Positions 45,464 to 54,316 of a DNA stretch of 62,240 bases are shown here, piece by piece. Below the pieces are notes generated by a model. It saw only the letters and a program-made list of their open reading frames with translations, did not search any database and was not told the origin of the DNA. Every line of letters begins with the position of its first letter. Position 1 is the first letter of the stretch. The DNA is from Pseudomonadales bacterium (GTDB lineage: Bacteria > Pseudomonadota > Gammaproteobacteria > Pseudomonadales > Pseudohongiellaceae): assembly GCA_022819645.1 (NCBI GenBank), contig JAJEGU010000069.1:1-62240 (forward strand), given 5' to 3'. A program made the translations under genes and the position numbers.

Positions 45464-48272
45464 GACCGAGACGTTTCCACCGCCGGGAGAATGCTTCGCG
45501 ACCCCCTTCCATTACTCGGCAAACTTCCTCCCTTACCGACTTTTCCTGTAGCGAACCTCGTTTCACGACCCGACATTGACCGCCGCTAAAATCCAAGGCG
45601 TGAATCAACTCCGCATCGCCGTTAACAACTACGTTGGGGTTGTGGGTCACAATAATCAATTGCCGTCGCAGTTTGTTCTCCCGAATCTGGCGAACAATCA
45701 AATCGTAGATCAGGTGGTTGTCCAGATCATCTTCGGGCTGATCAAGAATCAGGGGCTCAAGCCCAAATGCAAGGAGGAATGCTAGCAATGCCGCCGAGCG
45801 TTGGCCCTGTGAACCCTGAGTAATTGTTGACCAATCTAACCCATCTCCCCTGCGACTATACTCAATACGTAAATCATCATCTGGAAACCAGCAGCGTACA
45901 TGATCTGCAAATTCCAACCTTTCCAATTTTCGCTGCAGAAATTTTTTGAAAAACCCACCGAACTCATTGTCCGATGAAGTTAGACGTTGTTTGATACTTT
46001 CTAGAACAGATTCTCGGTTTCCATCTTCCGCATCAGCCAATTCGAAGGCCAATCCGCCCGACGATCCCTCTTCATCTATTCGCAGAATGTCTCCTTCGAA
46101 TCGATCATCTTGGCAATCCAGCATTTCCCGCAGGTCGCGTTCTAAGCTTCTTGGTTCGAATCCAAAGCCAATCACTTCCATGCGGACAAATGTGTTACTG
46201 GCCAATGCCTCTCGGACAAACTCGCGACGAGCCTCGGTAATCGCTTTACGCGCATCTACTACTCGCTCCCACTGTGACTGGTCCTCCGACTCCAAGCTCT
46301 TCCGTTTCCGTCCTAACTGGTTCAACCGCTTTAGCTGGTCTTCAAATTGCTGCCTTTCTTGAACCAAACGTCCAAATGCCTGAGGATCGGTAACTCCCTG
46401 CTCTGCTAGTGTAGCTTGCAGAGCCTCATAGTCGGTTTTTGCTTGTATCGTGCGATGATGCCATTCTACAAGCCGACTGTCCTTGCCCAGTAGCTCCGCC
46501 TGCTTGCCAAGTGATCGTGCAACTTTTGAAATTGCATCCCGGGCTTCACCCAAGATTTTTTCTGTCTCATCTCTCCACGCCAGTATGTCCTGGTCACTTG
46601 AGTCGTCAAAGACGCCTTCCGGCCAGTCATCAATCTGAAGAGTCTCCGTCAATGACTCGATGTGGCCAGACATCGCTTTTAATTGTTTACGTGTAGTTGC
46701 TACCTCCCGGGCCTGACGCAATGCTCGCTGGTGCGCCTTCAAGACCGCTGAATGGTGGGATTGTTCGAAAGCTTCCAGTTTCCGTTTTAATTCCGCAAGT
46801 TTACGCTCAAGTTCAGGGCGGCTAGCCAATCGGCCATCCATATCTCGAATCTGCGCCCGCTGTGAAAAGTATGTACTTTTGGCCTCTTCGAACGCACGAT
46901 GAAGGTCACTAATTCCCGCCCCTTCGTCAATCACGTTTAGCAATTCCTGGCGGCTTTCTCCTGCCATGGCCGCAATCTGTCCTTGAGAAAACAAGCGAAT
47001 GGGGAAACGCTCCGCAGTTACCGCTGAACTTTGCGATTCACACCAATTCCCTTCGTCATTCTGCTCTTCAACCACGGCACCCGTACCGTCTTGTCGCCAA
47101 CGAAGCCGGTGCATAACACCTTCTCTTGAAAGATTGACTCGAATCTCGGTTTCTTCGCGCAATGCGCCATCGCCTTGCCGGTCTTTCATGGGCTTGGCAA
47201 AACTATTGAATTTTTGATAAATTTCGTTCTCTTCTCCCTTTGTACGTAGTTCGCCAACACGCCTGTACGCCAATCTCAAGGCGTGGATGATCGTAGATTT
47301 ACCTGTACCGCGCCCACCGACTAAAGCATTACAGAATGGCGTGAAACTCAGGCATTCCGGGGTTCCATTTCCCATGAAACGGGCTGATTCGATCTCTATA
47401 CTGGTAACGAAGTGATCGGGTGTTTGAAAAGGTTCGAAATCTCCTGCATCGCTTCGTCTCACCGATATGCCATTGCCATCAAGGAGCGCCAGTCTAAGCC
47501 CTTCGAGTGACGGGTTTGCCATCTTTATCCAGGTGTATCGCAATCCAGGTGTTCCATTGCCTTGAAAGCTGTGGCAATCGCTGCCCAACACCTTTGCGAA
47601 TCGTTCTGCATCCTTTTCCATATATTCGGGCATCGGCAGAGCAGTATCCATCCACTCGACAGCGAGCAACTCCTCAATCGCCGTAACCTGACGCACTGTG
47701 AGCGCATCCAGGACGGATTTGCGCGTCCCGGGATTTACGCGAAGCAATCCCTTGTCTTGGTCTGAATGTGCGGGAATGGGGATACCGCCGGCATCAAACA
47801 CCGCTTGCAACACCTCAATAGCGCTTGCTTCAGTTACACCATCACTGTCGCCTTTGGTGCCTCTGTACCTCACAGCGCCGAGCAGGGAATCCACATCACT
47901 GGAAGTCCGCCCGGGGTCCAGGATGGCAAGCAAGTGAAAACCTCCATTGACGGAAATTTCCACTCCCGGGAACAGTGTCAACTCGCGAAAACCATCTGCT
48001 GGCGTTCCTGAGCTTGCCTGTTGGCGCATATCTTCGTAAGCGCCTTTTAGTTTATCTATCCAAGCTCCACTGTTGTGATCAGTTACCGCCACGCAATCAA
48101 TTCCGGCATCCATAAACTTCAGCAGCCACTTTTCCGGTGTCACTTCGTTCGGCGTCTTCTCTGCGCGCTGCCATGCGGACGTATCACGAGATGCGGGTGT
48201 GTGCGCATGGAAGTCGAATTTCCACCAGCGCGAACCAGGATATGGCCAAATATTTCGCCGCTCATTGGTCAT
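45453..48272 (-). CDS. TrlF-like PHP-domain / SMC-type ATPase
   Basis: 939 residues from the ATG at 48272; the open frame continues 115 codons upstream without family features. The N-terminal PHP phosphoesterase has WWKFDFHAHTPAS (His22, His24), AVTDHNSG, PIPAHSDQ and GSDCHSF. An ABC/SMC-type ATPase follows, with Walker A VGGRGTGKSTIIHAL (about 317-331), a long coiled coil (about 440-640), the signature GSQGQRSAALLA (about 819) and Walker B LILDQPEDDLDN. This matches the family annotated as TrlF, whose role is not settled. Probably a nuclease or phosphatase controlled by a DNA- or RNA-sensing ATPase. Confidence 0.88.
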   Translation of the reverse strand: MTNERRNIWPYPGSRWWKFDFHAHTPASRDTSAWQRAEKTPNEVTPEKWLLKFMDAGIDCVAVTDHNSGAWIDKLKGAYEDMRQQASSGTPADGFRELTLFPGVEISVNGGFHLLAILDPGRTSSDVDSLLGAVRYRGTKGDSDGVTEASAIEVLQAVFDAGGIPIPAHSDQDKGLLRVNPGTRKSVLDALTVRQVTAIEELLAVEWMDTALPMPEYMEKDAERFAKVLGSDCHSFQGNGTPGLRYTWIKMANPSLEGLRLALLDGNGISVRRSDAGDFEPFQTPDHFVTSIEIESARFMGNGTPECLSFTPFCNALVGGRGTGKSTIIHALRLAYRRVGELRTKGEENEIYQKFNSFAKPMKDRQGDGALREETEIRVNLSREGVMHRLRWRQDGTGAVVEEQNDEGNWCESQSSAVTAERFPIRLFSQGQIAAMAGESRQELLNVIDEGAGISDLHRAFEEAKSTYFSQRAQIRDMDGRLASRPELERKLAELKRKLEAFEQSHHSAVLKAHQRALRQAREVATTRKQLKAMSGHIESLTETLQIDDWPEGVFDDSSDQDILAWRDETEKILGEARDAISKVARSLGKQAELLGKDSRLVEWHHRTIQAKTDYEALQATLAEQGVTDPQAFGRLVQERQQFEDQLKRLNQLGRKRKSLESEDQSQWERVVDARKAITEARREFVREALASNTFVRMEVIGFGFEPRSLERDLREMLDCQDDRFEGDILRIDEEGSSGGLAFELADAEDGNRESVLESIKQRLTSSDNEFGGFFKKFLQRKLERLEFADHVRCWFPDDDLRIEYSRRGDGLDWSTITQGSQGQRSAALLAFLLAFGLEPLILDQPEDDLDNHLIYDLIVRQIRENKLRRQLIIVTHNPNVVVNGDAELIHALDFSGGQCRVVKRGSLQEKSVREEVCRVMEGGREAFSRRWKRLGRGG

Positions 48273-48952
48273 AGCTGTGCAACTCCCGTTTTCCCGGATC
48301 ATCCGCTTGCATGACTGAATCGGATCGGACGGCCCCAGTAGTTTCCGGTAACTCGGGAGGCATTCTAACACTCGACATCCAAAACAGAATGCGAATTGCT
48401 TCCAAAAAGTGGCCGCAGGGCCCAACCCGGATATTGCACGAGTGGATTGAATCGGCCCTGCATCCGTGGTTTTCGCACCCTGCAAGAACGTGACGGTTCC
48501 GGCCTGTGACGGCAACCGGAGAGTGGCAGACGGCACTGGTTCGGCCATCAGGCATGGCAACTGGTGCGGTCGGCGAACAGGTCGAATGCTGCTCCTTGAC
48601 TCGGTTCTCCGTGTCACCGCAGGCGCAATACACCCGGTCGTACAAACATTGCGGCGCGCCCTCCGGGCTTGACGATCACCCGCCGGGGCCGCTGCCGCAC
48701 CATCGTCAAAAGCGAATGGATTCCAGATTACAATCCGTCATGGGCGCAGTCCTTCGACATCGGTCTAAGTAACTGAATTATATAGAAATATGGGCATCCC
48801 GCCCACCTCATTCATGCAATATTCGGGCTAGCTTCGTTGGATGCGGCGGGGCATGGTAGGATGCATTGCGTTCGATGGCGATACGTTTGGAGTTTCTTAT
48901 GGGAATGGTGCCACTCTCCAATCAAGGCGATAGACGATAGGTCACCGGGACC
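48273..48952. other. 680-base stretch without a supported gene
   Basis: Between the divergent TrlF-like and AlbA_2 genes. Open frames exist on both strands but show no family features or clear start signals. An AT-rich patch around 48770-48800 (AATTATATAGAAATATG) could hold promoter elements for the plus-strand gene. I see no RNA gene, repeat family member or remnant that I can defend. Confidence 0.5.
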
Positions 48953-50185
48953 ATGATGAACAAATCAACCTTGTTTGAACTCGTCGCCGGCGGCGAGGGG
49001 TCGCGTGTCGAATTCAAGCGCGATGATTGCCGCCCGGAAGATATCGCGAAGGAAGTGTCGGCCCTGCTCAACCTGGAAGGCGGCGCCATTTTGCTCGGGG
49101 TGGAAGACGAAGGACAAATCTCGGGACTAACCAGAAACCGTAAAGACGCGGAGGAATGGGTGATGAACATCGCCCGCCACAATCTGCAACCGCCCGTCAT
49201 TCCGGTGTGGACATGCATCGAAGTGGAAGCGGGAAAAATGGTGGGGGTAATCGAACTCGCCGCCGATAGTCCCGGAAAACCGCACAAGGCGCGGCGAGGC
49301 AGTTCTTGGGTTACCTTCAGCCGGACCGGCAGCACTTCCAGACAAGCGACGCGCGAGGAAGAAGGCCGGTTGTACCAAGCGTCAAAAATGGTTCGATACG
49401 AAATCAAGGCCGTTCAGGATACCGGGCTGGATAGTCTCGACATGGAACGCGTGCAGAATTATTTCCGGGACATCCTGAAAAGACCGTCACCGTCCCTATC
49501 AGACCTTGAAAATTGGCGGAAACTCCTTTGCAACTCGGACTTGCTTGTCGAAACACGCGACGAGCTTCAGGCATCCGTCGCGGGGCTGTTGCTGTTCGGC
49601 GCAAACCCAAACCGCCGCCTGCCCCAGGCGGGCATAACAGCGGTAGCCTTCGCGGGCGCTGAAAAGGGGTACAACACGGTTGATGAAGAACGAATCAGGG
49701 GGCCACTCATCTCTTTGGTTTCGAGGCGCGGCGCGGTTCAGGAAAAAGGCGTTATCGATCATGCGCTTGATTTCGTTCACCGCAATATGGGAAGCACCGC
49801 ATGGCTCGAAAGCGGTCGCAGGCGCCGCAAGAAGGCTTTCCCGATGGATGCGGTGCGAGAGGCAATTGTGAATGCGGTGACCCACCGGGACTACGCGCGC
49901 GAGGGAACGGATATCGAAGTTTCCCTGTACGACGACAGGCTGGAAGTTATCTCGCCGGGACATCTTCCCAACGGCGTTACGGTGGAGAAGATGAAAGAGG
50001 GCGTGGTTCGCGTGGCCCGCAACGAATTGCTCAAGGAAATTCTCCGCGACTACGGCTATGTGGAACACTACGGAATGGGTGTCCGCCACCGGATCATCGA
50101 GTCCATGCGCAGCCACAACAGCACCGAACCGGACCTTGTGGAGGAAGACCACCGCTTTATCGTCCGGCTTTGGAAGGCAACCTGA
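48953..50185 (+). CDS. AlbA_2 / HATPase-like protein (third in the window)
   Basis: 410 residues. AlbA_2 motifs are SRVEFKRDDCRPEDIAKEV and LEGGAILLGVED. The C-terminal ATP-binding motif is AIVNAVTHRDYAREGTDIEV, followed by YDDRLEVISPG. GC content and codon use match the core genes better than the 27403 relative does. It stands alone, divergent from the TrlF-like operon and followed by a VapBC pair on the same strand. The first ATG pair at 48953/48956 leaves the choice of start open by one codon. Confidence 0.88.
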   Translation: MMNKSTLFELVAGGEGSRVEFKRDDCRPEDIAKEVSALLNLEGGAILLGVEDEGQISGLTRNRKDAEEWVMNIARHNLQPPVIPVWTCIEVEAGKMVGVIELAADSPGKPHKARRGSSWVTFSRTGSTSRQATREEEGRLYQASKMVRYEIKAVQDTGLDSLDMERVQNYFRDILKRPSPSLSDLENWRKLLCNSDLLVETRDELQASVAGLLLFGANPNRRLPQAGITAVAFAGAEKGYNTVDEERIRGPLISLVSRRGAVQEKGVIDHALDFVHRNMGSTAWLESGRRRRKKAFPMDAVREAIVNAVTHRDYAREGTDIEVSLYDDRLEVISPGHLPNGVTVEKMKEGVVRVARNELLKEILRDYGYVEHYGMGVRHRIIESMRSHNSTEPDLVEEDHRFIVRLWKAT

Positions 50186-50277
50186 GTAAAGCGTCGTCGA
50201 GCCGCTAAAATCGGCTTTGGCCAAATCGGGGAACCCCGCGCAAGCAGTACACAGTGGAAGTCAAGGCATCAGATGCT

Positions 50278-50490
50278 ATGCGCGCCATTGTTGACTTACC
50301 CGACGAACAGGTTCGAGATCTCGCCGAATTGTGTCGACGTGAAGGCCTCTCAAGAGTTGAAATCGTGCGTCGCGCGGTAGCGGAATACTTGGGGACCCGG
50401 CGGTCCGATGGCGAGCTGTTCGGCTTGTGGCGCGACCGCGATATCGACGGTCTTGAATACGAGCGGAGTCTTCGCCGGGAATGGCGCTGA
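50278..50490 (+). CDS. vapB: Ribbon-helix-helix antitoxin (VapB-like)
   Basis: 70 residues from the ATG at 50278 (MRAIVDLPDEQVRDLAELC); a GTG at 50254 would add eight residues. The beta strand and two helices (GLSRVEIVRRAVAEYLG) form the RHH DNA-binding fold. The C-terminal tail (ELFGLWRDRDIDGLEYER) is the part expected to block the toxin active site. The stop is immediately followed by the toxin ATG. It should repress its own promoter together with VapC. Confidence 0.88.
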   Translation: MRAIVDLPDEQVRDLAELCRREGLSRVEIVRRAVAEYLGTRRSDGELFGLWRDRDIDGLEYERSLRREWR

Positions 50491-50859
50491 ATGCAGGCGC
50501 TCGTGGACACCAATATCCTGATGGACTATCTGCCGGGAGTTGCGGCCGCCCGCGAGGAACAGTCTCGATTCCAGCGCCCCTTTATAAGCTGGGTCACTTG
50601 GATGGAGGTCTTGGTGGGCGCCTCGGACCGCCAAGAGATGCAGCGATTGGAGGCCTTCCTGTCCGGCTTCCAAATCGTGGCCATCGGCCGCCCGGTAAGC
50701 GAGTTGGCCGTGGCAATCAGGCGTGAGCATCGCATCGCTCTGCCTGACGCGATAATCCTGGCGAGCGCGCGGCACCAAGGGGCGATACTGGTTACGAGAA
50801 ACACCCGGGACTTCAACACCGACGACCCTGGCGTTCGTGTCCCGTACTCTCTCCTCTGA
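50491..50859 (+). CDS. vapC: PIN-domain toxin (VapC-like ribonuclease)
   Basis: 122 residues. The PIN acidic residues are visible: Asp6 (LVDTNILMD), Glu39 (SWVTWMEVLVG) and Asp86 (IALPDAIILA), plus a further Asp in TRNTRDFN. Such toxins cleave tRNA or rRNA under magnesium and arrest growth until bound by VapB. Directly abuts vapB with no spacer. The convergent SIR2-like gene ends 8 bases away. Confidence 0.92.
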   Translation: MQALVDTNILMDYLPGVAAAREEQSRFQRPFISWVTWMEVLVGASDRQEMQRLEAFLSGFQIVAIGRPVSELAVAIRREHRIALPDAIILASARHQGAILVTRNTRDFNTDDPGVRVPYSLL

Positions 50860-50867
50860 TATAGTTT

Positions 50868-51896
50868 TCAATCGTCTTCAATTTCCCATTGAGCAATATC
50901 AAAAATCTGACGTTGTACTCGACGCAACGAACCCTCGGATCGATCCAGAGGAAACGTCTCAACTGGCTCGCCACCAAACTGAATTGGTATCAAACCCTCT
51001 ACTGATCTTCTCGGATACATCATTATCCATGAATTCCAAATACTGTCTATCAGTTTGAGATGTTTGGTAGGCGTAAATCCCTCCCAACAGGTGTAAAGAT
51101 CTGATCTCAAGTCTTCATCACTCGACTTTATGTCGACAATCTCGACGTACTCGATCCTTCGTTCACTTCTCTCCATCCATGCCGACTTTAGTAGATCCAC
51201 AGCATCGGCATCCGAATCTGGCGCCCCGTAGCCGAAAATTGTCAGTACGAATGCTTCCCTTAACAAATATTTTGCTTCTTCCCAACTTCGCTGAATGTAC
51301 TCAGGGCTAGAGTAATCCTTCTTATCAGGGTACAACAGAGGGACACCCTCGAACCGATTCGAACAAATTGGGCAGAGACCCCTTCTCTCTCCCCACCTTT
51401 CAGGATGGTATCGACAATATCCTATCCGTACGTTTCCGTGAAGAAAGTAAATTTTAGGAAGCGATGCAATGCGTCGTACGTTTACGTTTCGCATGTATGC
51501 ATCGAACAGAAATGGATCCCAATTGAAAGTAATGATCGCATCCTTTTCTCTGAGAGATAGAATTAGAAAATCATATTTGTTTGCTTCCTTTGGCATTTTG
51601 AGAGAAGAAAAATGTGAGTCTATTTTTTCTTCAATCTTTTCCACCAAACATCTGTGTCTCGGATTAGCCTTCAACATCGAGTAAATTTTTTCAAAATTCT
51701 TCTCGATATCCAGCTCTGCGGAAATGGGTTCAATAAAGGGTTCTAAACCGACCACTTCCACAAGATCATTCATCAACGGCAGGCGGCGACCTGATACATC
51801 ACCTTCCGGGAAGGCAGCCAGGCTGGCTCCGGCACCCAACAGAACGACATGAGGCCGGACGGCCGAAGGTGACTGGATGATATTCTCTTGGTTCAT
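50868..51896 (-). CDS. SIR2-like protein with zinc-ribbon insert
   Basis: 342 residues. The NAD-binding start HVVLLGAGASLAAFPEGD, the later ITFNWDPFLFDAYM, the catalytic-type LHGNVRIGY and the C-terminal IFGYGAPDSDADAV fit the SIR2-like superfamily found in defence proteins. A metal site is suggested by CRYHPERWGERRGLCPICS. The gene is clearly AT-richer than its neighbours, a sign of transfer. SIR2 domains in phage defence (for example Thoeris ThsA, DSR) deplete NAD; whether this one is an NADase is inferred. No partner gene adjoins it on the same strand. Confidence 0.82.
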   Translation of the reverse strand: MNQENIIQSPSAVRPHVVLLGAGASLAAFPEGDVSGRRLPLMNDLVEVVGLEPFIEPISAELDIEKNFEKIYSMLKANPRHRCLVEKIEEKIDSHFSSLKMPKEANKYDFLILSLREKDAIITFNWDPFLFDAYMRNVNVRRIASLPKIYFLHGNVRIGYCRYHPERWGERRGLCPICSNRFEGVPLLYPDKKDYSSPEYIQRSWEEAKYLLREAFVLTIFGYGAPDSDADAVDLLKSAWMERSERRIEYVEIVDIKSSDEDLRSDLYTCWEGFTPTKHLKLIDSIWNSWIMMYPRRSVEGLIPIQFGGEPVETFPLDRSEGSLRRVQRQIFDIAQWEIEDD

Positions 51897-51998
51897 GGGT
51901 ATCCGTCCAGTACCTTCAACTTCATTGACGTGCGTTCCGGCTATGTTATCCGACGAAGGCCAAACGAGATGGCACAGTCGAACACATTACGTAGTATG

Positions 51999-52151
51999 TC
52001 ATGACTTCAATTTTTCGATCTGACTTTTCAAGTATCGGAGCAGGGCGCGGCTTGGCCCGATAGCCTGGCCGACGGTCTCCCAACCGCCCGCAATATGACA
52101 TCGCCATAGTTTATCGTTGCTGTTTCCGGTGCGGGGTTCGCTGCCATAAAG
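51999..52151 (-). pseudogene. C-terminal relic of an unidentified gene
   Basis: A 50-codon stretch without a start codon encodes a protein-like sequence with GWETVGQAIGPSRALLRYL followed by a basic amphipathic tail and a stop. It is interrupted on the 5' side by a stop at 52152-52154. It lies in the gap between the SIR2-like and mod genes. I do not recognise the parent family. The rest of the gap shows nothing I can support. Confidence 0.35.
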
Positions 52152-52241
52152 TCATACGTCTAACATCAAACCACTCGGATTCTGCCCCCACCCATCAGAG
52201 ATGGCTCCCTCCCGGGTGTGCGGACAAACCTTGGTGGTAGA

Positions 52242-54095
52242 ATGAGCGGCGAAACCGACGTGGAGCAACAAATGCCGGAACTGCATTTCAAAGGGAAGGA
52301 ATACGTCTTCAACCACCATCTGACGGTGCCGCACCGGCCTTTGGTGGCGCATCCGGACAAGTCGGTGTCGGCAAACCCTGAGGACGGGGACCGGCAGGCA
52401 GGCGCGAAGGATGGGAATCTGATCATTCACGGCGACAATCTGCATGCGCTGAAGGCGCTGTTGCCGCGATACGCCGGCAAGGTGGATTGCATCTTCATCG
52501 ACCCGCCATACAACACTGGCAACGAGAGCTGGAACTACAACGACAACGTCAATAGCCCAGTCATGCAGGAGTGGCTGGACGGTAACCCGGTTAACAAGGA
52601 AGACATGCTGCGGCACGACAAGTGGTGCTGCATGATGTATCCGCGCCTAAAACTACTTCATGAGTTGCTATCGGAACAGGGCAGCTTCTGGATGACACTG
52701 GACGATCACGAAATTCACCGAGCAAGAATGATTATGGATGAGATTTTCGGGGAAGAGTGTTTCATAGCTTCCGCGATATGGCAAACCAGAAAATCGCCAG
52801 ATAATGATGAAACTTTTCTTACTCCAATACACAATTATGTTGTCTGTTATGCGAAAAATAGAGACCAGTTAGTATTTAATCATTCGTCAAGAACTGCTGA
52901 AACAGATGACCGTTACGACAATCTTGACAATGATCCGAGAGGTCCTTGGACATCAAGTGATTTGACACGCAGGGAGTTTCGAGAACACGACTACTATCCG
53001 ATAAAGCTGCCCAGTGGACGAGAAGTTACTCCGGCTGCAGGTCGCAGTTGGAGTGTGCCTAGAGAGTCATTCCTTCGTCTCAAGGCGGACAATAGAATTT
53101 GGTTTGGGCGCAATGGAAATGCTATGCCTCGCCGCAAGCGATTTTTAACTGAAGTCGCTGTTGGAATTGTTGCCACTTCAATATGGGAAACTAAAGTATT
53201 TGGTGGCACTCAAGAGGCGAAAAGACTCATCTCTCAGATTTTTTTTGATGAGAAGGATATATTTCAAACTCCCAAGCCGGTCAGTTTAATTCAACGTATT
53301 TTGGCGTTATCGACCACGGAAAACGCAACTATATTGGATTCCTTCTCGGGATCTGGAACCACTGCCCATGCGGTTTTATCTCAAAACGCAAAAGATGGCG
53401 GAAACCGTCGTTTCATTTTGGTAGAATGTGAAGAATATGCTGATTTACTGACCGCCGAACGTGTGCGACGAGTAATAAACGGCTATGAATTCCAAGGCAC
53501 TGAAAAAGAGGAGCTCTTGAGGGAAAAGATAACCTGGAGCAACTTTAGCCGGGAACGGACGCGTCGGAAGATTCTGGATCAGGTGCAAGCAATCGAAAAT
53601 CTGGATTCCGGTAAATTCGACGAGATCAGAAAATCCGTCAAAGACAGTGAACTGATCGTCACGGGAGTAAAGAAAGTTACCGATAAAGTGGAAGGATTGG
53701 GCGGCGGCTTCACTTACCACACCTTGGGCGACCCGCTCGATCTGGACAAGATGCTAACCGGAGAGAGCCTTCCTGATTACCCCAGCATTGGTGCATGGTT
53801 GTTCCACACCGCCACCGGAGAGCCGTTGAACCACGAAGGCATCAGGGAAAACGATTGCTACCTGGGCGAGAGTGCGGCTTTCCATGTTTGGCTGATCTAC
53901 CGTGCGGACCGGGACTTCCTGAAATCCCGCGATTCCGCGCTGACTCTGGATTTCGCCAAGGCCATCGCCGACGATAAGAACAAACGCCACCTGGTGTTCG
54001 CGTCTTCGCGCTTCGTATCCAACAAGACGCTTTCGCCGCTGGGAGTGGAGTTCGCCCCCCTGCCCTTTGCCTTGTATCGCCTCGAAAAGGAGTAA
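52242..54095 (+). CDS. mod: Type III restriction-modification methyltransferase (Mod)
   Basis: 617 residues from the ATG at 52242; an in-frame ATG at 52272 (MPELHFKGKEY) is a plausible alternative because the family typically begins that way. Motif IV, IDPPYNTGN (about residue 86), comes before motif I, DSFSGSGTTAHAV (about 367), the beta-class order used by type III Mod proteins. The target-recognition region between and after these motifs is AT-rich (about 52640-53640), while both ends are GC-rich. It methylates adenine on one strand of an asymmetric site. Confidence 0.93.
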   Translation: MSGETDVEQQMPELHFKGKEYVFNHHLTVPHRPLVAHPDKSVSANPEDGDRQAGAKDGNLIIHGDNLHALKALLPRYAGKVDCIFIDPPYNTGNESWNYNDNVNSPVMQEWLDGNPVNKEDMLRHDKWCCMMYPRLKLLHELLSEQGSFWMTLDDHEIHRARMIMDEIFGEECFIASAIWQTRKSPDNDETFLTPIHNYVVCYAKNRDQLVFNHSSRTAETDDRYDNLDNDPRGPWTSSDLTRREFREHDYYPIKLPSGREVTPAAGRSWSVPRESFLRLKADNRIWFGRNGNAMPRRKRFLTEVAVGIVATSIWETKVFGGTQEAKRLISQIFFDEKDIFQTPKPVSLIQRILALSTTENATILDSFSGSGTTAHAVLSQNAKDGGNRRFILVECEEYADLLTAERVRRVINGYEFQGTEKEELLREKITWSNFSRERTRRKILDQVQAIENLDSGKFDEIRKSVKDSELIVTGVKKVTDKVEGLGGGFTYHTLGDPLDLDKMLTGESLPDYPSIGAWLFHTATGEPLNHEGIRENDCYLGESAAFHVWLIYRADRDFLKSRDSALTLDFAKAIADDKNKRHLVFASSRFVSNKTLSPLGVEFAPLPFALYRLEKE

Positions 54096-54100
54096 CTCAA

Positions 54101-54316
54101 TTGAACTGGCAAGAATATATCCATGTCGATGCTGCTGTTCTGGCCGGGAAACCGGTGGTCAGGGGCACCCGATTATCGGTGCAATTCCTGCTTGGGCTTT
54201 TCGCGGAAGGAATGACCGAATCGCAACTACTGGAAAACTATCCGCAGCTATCCCCCGAGTCTCTGCGAGCAGTATTCGCCTTCACCGCCGAATCGACCGG
54301 CAAAAAGACATTCTAA
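54101..54316 (+). CDS. DUF433 protein inside the type III R-M operon
   Basis: 71 residues from a TTG start, 5 bases after mod; the stop overlaps the res ATG by 1 base. The sequence VLAGKPVVRGTRLSVQFLL is the DUF433 signature (a winged-helix-like domain). DUF433 proteins are usually proposed antitoxins paired with a PIN-like DUF5615 partner, but none is present here. The tight spacing suggests it is part of the restriction operon, perhaps as a regulator of restriction. Confidence 0.85.
   Translation: MNWQEYIHVDAAVLAGKPVVRGTRLSVQFLLGLFAEGMTESQLLENYPQLSPESLRAVFAFTAESTGKKTF

Noticed and set aside
48305..48617. Extended N-terminus of the TrlF-like protein
   Set aside because: The added residues have no family character; the PHP domain begins about 16 residues after the ATG at 48272.
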